From NCBI GenBank assembly GCA_964611385.1, contig CAZSXS010000055.1, positions 1 through 25,824 of the forward strand: a DNA stretch of 25,824 bases, in the 5' to 3' direction. This DNA comes from CAZSXS01 sp964611385 (lineage in GTDB: Bacteria; Bacillota; Clostridia; Lachnospirales; CAYPQA01). Under the pieces are notes generated by a model. It made no database searches. It was not told the DNA's origin and saw only the letters and a list, made by a program, of their open reading frames with translations. The position numbers and the translations under genes were made by a program. Position 1 is the stretch's first letter. Each line of letters begins with the position of its first letter. Shown here piece by piece: positions 23,045 to 25,824 of this stretch.

Positions 23045-23509
23045 ATGAATCAAATTCCATCTATCTCTGAAGCAGAGTTTCAAGTGATGAAAATCATTTG
23101 GGCGAATCACCCCATCAGTACAAACGAGGTGATTGAAAAAGTAGCTAAAAACAGTAAATGGAGTCCGAAAACCATTCAAACTTTACTGGCTCGGTTGGTT
23201 AAAAAGGGGGTGTTGGATTATCAAAAAAACAGCAGAGTGTTTGTTTACACTCCGCTGGTGGAAGAAGCAGCCTACTTGGATCATGAGAGTAAGAGCTTTT
23301 TGAATCGGTTTTATAGCGGTACTCTGAATTCCATGCTTGTATCCTTTTTGGAGCATAAAAAGCTCAGTGATGATGAAATTCATGAGCTGAAAGCCATACT
23401 CAATAAGGCTAACTCTGAAGAGGAATCCCAAACAGAATCCAACTTGCAGCCCCAATCTCAATCCAAGGCAGAATACAAAATTGAATCCAATATCGCATTG
23501 GAGGAATAA
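23045..23509 (+). CDS. blaI: BlaI/MecI family transcriptional repressor
   Basis: A 154-residue repressor. The N-terminal winged helix starts ISEAEFQVMKIIWANHPISTNEV and contains WSPKTIQTLLARLVKKGVL, the typical recognition helix and wing, at about 39-57. A dimerisation region follows to about residue 120. The last 24 residues (SEEESQTESNLQPQSQSKAE...) are a Ser/Gln/Glu-rich extension that most BlaI proteins lack. In the family, BlaI dimers sit on TACAnnTGTA boxes until BlaR1 signalling inactivates them. Here three boxes lie between this gene and the divergent PBP2 gene. blaR1 follows after 4 bases, so both come from one message. Confidence 0.93.
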   Translation: MNQIPSISEAEFQVMKIIWANHPISTNEVIEKVAKNSKWSPKTIQTLLARLVKKGVLDYQKNSRVFVYTPLVEEAAYLDHESKSFLNRFYSGTLNSMLVSFLEHKKLSDDEIHELKAILNKANSEEESQTESNLQPQSQSKAEYKIESNIALEE

Positions 23510-23513
23510 GCAG

Positions 23514-25343
23514 ATGGCAGAATTATTTATGGCGCACTTTTTAACCCGAACCCTTGTCATATCAGGTCTGATCCTGATTGTTCTACTCTGCAAAAAAGTT
23601 CTGCGTAAGCACATTAGCGCCAGATGGCAGTATAATCTTGGCTTTCTAGTACTTGGACTGCTGCTGTTACCATTAATTCCAAATGAATGGATATGGAAAG
23701 CCTTTTCCTTCTTAAAGCCTTTCGATTTCAATTTCGGCTTGGGCTTCGGTTTGGCCCTGAGTAAAGGTGTCAACGCAAAGAGCTCCCAGGTGGATTTGAT
23801 GGGAAATTGGATGACCAGCTATGGAGATTGGTTCCAAGATTTTACACTAACAGTCAATCGTTCCTCGCCTCTGCTTCTCAATCGGGTTTTGCTGCTTCTT
23901 TGGCTTGCAGGTGTGTTGATTTATTGGATGTTCTTTGTGACTGCGCTTTTGAATATCAGAAGGATCAAGCATTCCGTTGTTCCTTTTTCTCATGAAACTC
24001 TTCGCGCAGTCTGTAAACAGTGTTTAAAGGACTTGAAAATGAACAAGGACATTGTTTTTGGTGAATCGGAGCGGATCAAAACCCCCATGACTGTGGGATT
24101 GTTTAAGCCTTATGTGATTCTGCCAAGATCCAGTACAGAACAGCTGAGTCAAAAGGAAATCTATTACATAGTGCTGCACGAATTAATCCATTACCAACAC
24201 AGAGATATTTTGATTAACTATATTCTAAGTTTTCTTCAAGCTTTCTATTGGTTTAACCCTGTTGTCTTTTGTGCGTTTCGTGAGATGCGAGGGGACAGAG
24301 AGTTGGCCTGTGATACAGAGGTGCTAAGCTTTATTTCAAAGGCCGCTTATAAGGACTATGGTTTGACTATAATTCGCTTTGCCGAAATGCTTTCGCCTAC
24401 GGTTATGATACCCATAGGCGTTGGGATGGGTAGCGCCAAAAAGCAAATCCGAAAGCGGATTGAAAAAATTGCCGCCTTTCAAGGAGAATCAAGACGTTTA
24501 AAGGTGAAAAGCCTGTGCATTTTTATCCTGTTGGGTCTGCTCTTATGCAGTCAGTCCTTCGTCCTATGGGCTGGAACATCAGAAGGAGCGCTTTTTGACT
24601 TTTATGGTGTGAATAAGGATAAGGTGGAATTTGAGGATTTAAGCGAATATTTTGATGGGTATGACGGCAGCTTTGTTTTATATGATGTGGAGAAAGATCA
24701 ATACCAGATTTACAACAAGGAGCAGAGCGTGACTCGGGTGTCACCCAACTCAACCTATAAAATCTACAGCGCATTAATTGCACTGGATCAGGCTGTAATC
24801 AGCCCAGAACAATCCCAGCAAAGCTGGGACGGAACCGAATATCCGTTTGTTCAATGGAACGCAGACCAAGACTTGGCTTCTGCCCTGCAATTTTCTGTAA
24901 ACTGGTATTTTCAGAATCTAGATCAGGCAGTGGGGGTGCAGAAACTGAGAGATTACTTTAGGCGAATGAACTATGGAAACGCCAATCTCTCTGGGGGGCC
25001 ATCTGATTTTTGGGCGGAGTCAAGCTTACGCATCTCACCGGTGGAACAAGTGCTTCTCTTAAAAAAATTGATTATGAATAACTCGCTTTTCAAAAAAGAG
25101 CATGTAGACCTCGTAAAAGGCGCAATCAAGCTATCGCAAAAAGACGGTACTGTTTTATATGGAAAGACAGGCTCTGGATCGGTAAACGGGTTGGGTATCA
25201 GCGGTTGGTTTATAGGTTGTGTGGAAAGGGAAGGGAACATAGTTCTATTTGCTACCAACCTTCAAGGGCAAAAAAACGTCAGTGGAAGTTTTGCAGCAGA
25301 TATTACCCATTCAATTTTAAGGAGAAAGGAACTTATTAAATAG
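23514..25343 (+). CDS. blaR1: BlaR1/MecR1 beta-lactam sensor metallopeptidase (M56)
   Basis: A 609-residue membrane sensor. Membrane segments lie at about 12-28, 42-56, 122-145 and 334-350. The M56 zinc peptidase domain has HELIH (222-226) and the further Glu in RGDRELACD (259-267). The extracellular C-terminal sensor resembles a class D beta-lactamase: STYK (S413, K416), SVN (461-463) and KTGSG (551-555). Acylation of S413 by a beta-lactam is expected to switch on proteolysis and relieve BlaI repression. The start at 23514 is preferred over the in-frame ATG at 23481 inside blaI because GGAGG at 23500-23504 precedes it. The gene follows blaI by 4 bases. No beta-lactamase gene is in the window, so the obvious target is the divergent PBP2. 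Confidence 0.94.
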   Translation: MAELFMAHFLTRTLVISGLILIVLLCKKVLRKHISARWQYNLGFLVLGLLLLPLIPNEWIWKAFSFLKPFDFNFGLGFGLALSKGVNAKSSQVDLMGNWMTSYGDWFQDFTLTVNRSSPLLLNRVLLLLWLAGVLIYWMFFVTALLNIRRIKHSVVPFSHETLRAVCKQCLKDLKMNKDIVFGESERIKTPMTVGLFKPYVILPRSSTEQLSQKEIYYIVLHELIHYQHRDILINYILSFLQAFYWFNPVVFCAFREMRGDRELACDTEVLSFISKAAYKDYGLTIIRFAEMLSPTVMIPIGVGMGSAKKQIRKRIEKIAAFQGESRRLKVKSLCIFILLGLLLCSQSFVLWAGTSEGALFDFYGVNKDKVEFEDLSEYFDGYDGSFVLYDVEKDQYQIYNKEQSVTRVSPNSTYKIYSALIALDQAVISPEQSQQSWDGTEYPFVQWNADQDLASALQFSVNWYFQNLDQAVGVQKLRDYFRRMNYGNANLSGGPSDFWAESSLRISPVEQVLLLKKLIMNNSLFKKEHVDLVKGAIKLSQKDGTVLYGKTGSGSVNGLGISGWFIGCVEREGNIVLFATNLQGQKNVSGSFAADITHSILRRKELIK

Positions 25344-25391
25344 AGGGTTTTCGGAAAGACTCAATAGGATGATTGAAGAAAGAGGGGTTTT

Positions 25392-25787
25392 ATGAAACCA
25401 AAGTCAAAGTTTAAATATCTGTTGATTACTTGTTTCAGTGTGCTTCTGCTTTTGATTTTCGGTGGATGGGTACAGAAGGAGTTGAGCGCCGGAAAAGAAG
25501 CTGTCAAAAGTCCTAAGCAAATACTGGAAGCGTATATGGCGTATATCAACGAGGGGAACTATGCGGAAATGTATCAGCTTCTAGACGAGAGCAGTCAGGC
25601 ACAAATTTCACTGGAAGCATTTGTAGAGAAAAACCAAAAAATTTATGAGGGAATAGAAGCTGCTAATCTGAGCATCACTGTCACTGATCTGGGGGAAGAT
25701 CAGACTGATAACAGTCAGCGTATTGTAAGCTTTGAGACTCGTATGGATACCTTGGCTGGGGAGTTGACCTGTTATAATCTCAAGTAG
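25392..25787 (+). CDS. Membrane-anchored NTF2-like (MecA N-terminal type) protein, possibly truncated
   Basis: A 131-residue protein: a membrane anchor at about 9-26 without a lipobox Cys, then a domain with the pattern of the MecA_N/NTF2-like region found at the front of MecA-type PBPs. Key points are AYMAYINEGNYAEMYQLLD (about 47-65), EAFVEKNQKIYEGIEA (about 74-89) and FETRMDTLAGEL (about 115-126). In full-length PBPs this domain continues to a WxIxWxxSxIFP segment and then the dimer and transpeptidase domains. Here a TAG falls right after CYNLK and all three forward frames are closed within about 40 bases. It could be a free-standing NTF2 protein, or a PBP gene broken by mutation or insertion. 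It lies 48 bases after blaR1, probably in the same operon. Confidence 0.6.
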   Translation: MKPKSKFKYLLITCFSVLLLLIFGGWVQKELSAGKEAVKSPKQILEAYMAYINEGNYAEMYQLLDESSQAQISLEAFVEKNQKIYEGIEAANLSITVTDLGEDQTDNSQRIVSFETRMDTLAGELTCYNLK

Positions 25788-25824
25788 TGGTGTAAAAACA
25801 TCGGAATAAAAAACCGGACAAAAA
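25788..25824. other. Right edge after the truncated gene
   Basis: Thirty-seven AT-rich bases with no open frame. GGTGTAAAAACATCGG near the start faintly resembles ends of some insertion sequences, but the stretch is too short to support that. Confidence 0.15.

Noticed and set aside
23183..23773. 196-codon minus-strand frame over blaI and blaR1
   Set aside because: Its sequence is a mirror of repetitive codons in the blaI tail (KPKPKPKLK stretch) and both underlying genes are certain.
25785..25824. Insertion sequence end interrupting the MecA-like gene
   Set aside because: Only about 40 bases are visible and no transposase, terminal repeat pair or target duplication can be checked.
20369..25824. 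A beta-lactamase gene as target of BlaI/BlaR1
   Set aside because: The SxxK/KTG motifs after blaI belong to the BlaR1 sensor domain, fused to an M56 peptidase; no separate beta-lactamase is encoded.

Overview
The window looks like chromosomal DNA of a low-to-mid GC Gram-positive anaerobe of the class Clostridia. The grounds are strong GGAGG-type ribosome binding sites on almost every gene, TTGACA/TATAAT promoters, a DUF3794-LysM protein typical of spore-forming Clostridia, a YmfF/YmfH-type M16 peptidase pair, class A and class B penicillin-binding proteins (PBPs) and a BlaI/BlaR1 system. The species cannot be named from sequence alone.

Layout. 1-426: a 17-codon fragment of a minus-strand gene at the left edge, its hairpin-rich leader and a bidirectional terminator. 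427-1980 (-): DUF3794/LysM protein. 1981-2409: two long related hairpins around a clear sigma-A promoter. 2410-5489 (+): two overlapping MutS-like ATPase genes. 5711-7237 (+): a GH13 sucrose-phosphorylase-type enzyme, ending in a terminator shared with a minus-strand operon, glgB (12748-10529) followed by a class A PBP (10516-7532). 13007-13478 (-): RNase P RNA with its own terminator. 13479-14277: no gene, but two copies of a structured repeat. 14278-16737 (+): an M16 peptidase operon whose first partner is split into two overlapping frames. 16977-17918 (+): lgt. 18090-19010 (-): an SMC/ABC-like ATPase. 19403-20167 (+): a nucleotidyltransferase. 20369-22870 (-): class B PBP (PBP2 type), divergent from blaI-blaR1 (23045-25343, +) and a short gene resembling only the N-terminal domain of MecA-type PBPs, cut short near the right edge.

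How the genes fit together. Cell envelope work dominates: two high-molecular-weight PBPs, Lgt, and a beta-lactam sensing circuit. Three BlaI-type boxes sit on or beside the divergent promoters of PBP2 and blaI, so PBP2 itself looks like a target of the sensor, and the circuit should autoregulate. Carbon storage (GlgB) and disaccharide phosphorolysis (GH13_18) form a second theme.

Most notable non-coding signals are a family of four intergenic repeats of about 100-140 bp (13966-14065, 14066-14168, 16819-16919, 20222-20360). Their paired arms change in a compensating way between copies, which points to a selected secondary structure. Two long perfect or near-perfect hairpins surround the promoter of the MutS-like pair. 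I found no CRISPR array, no tRNA, and no complete insertion sequence. All family calls are from reading motifs; no database search was run.
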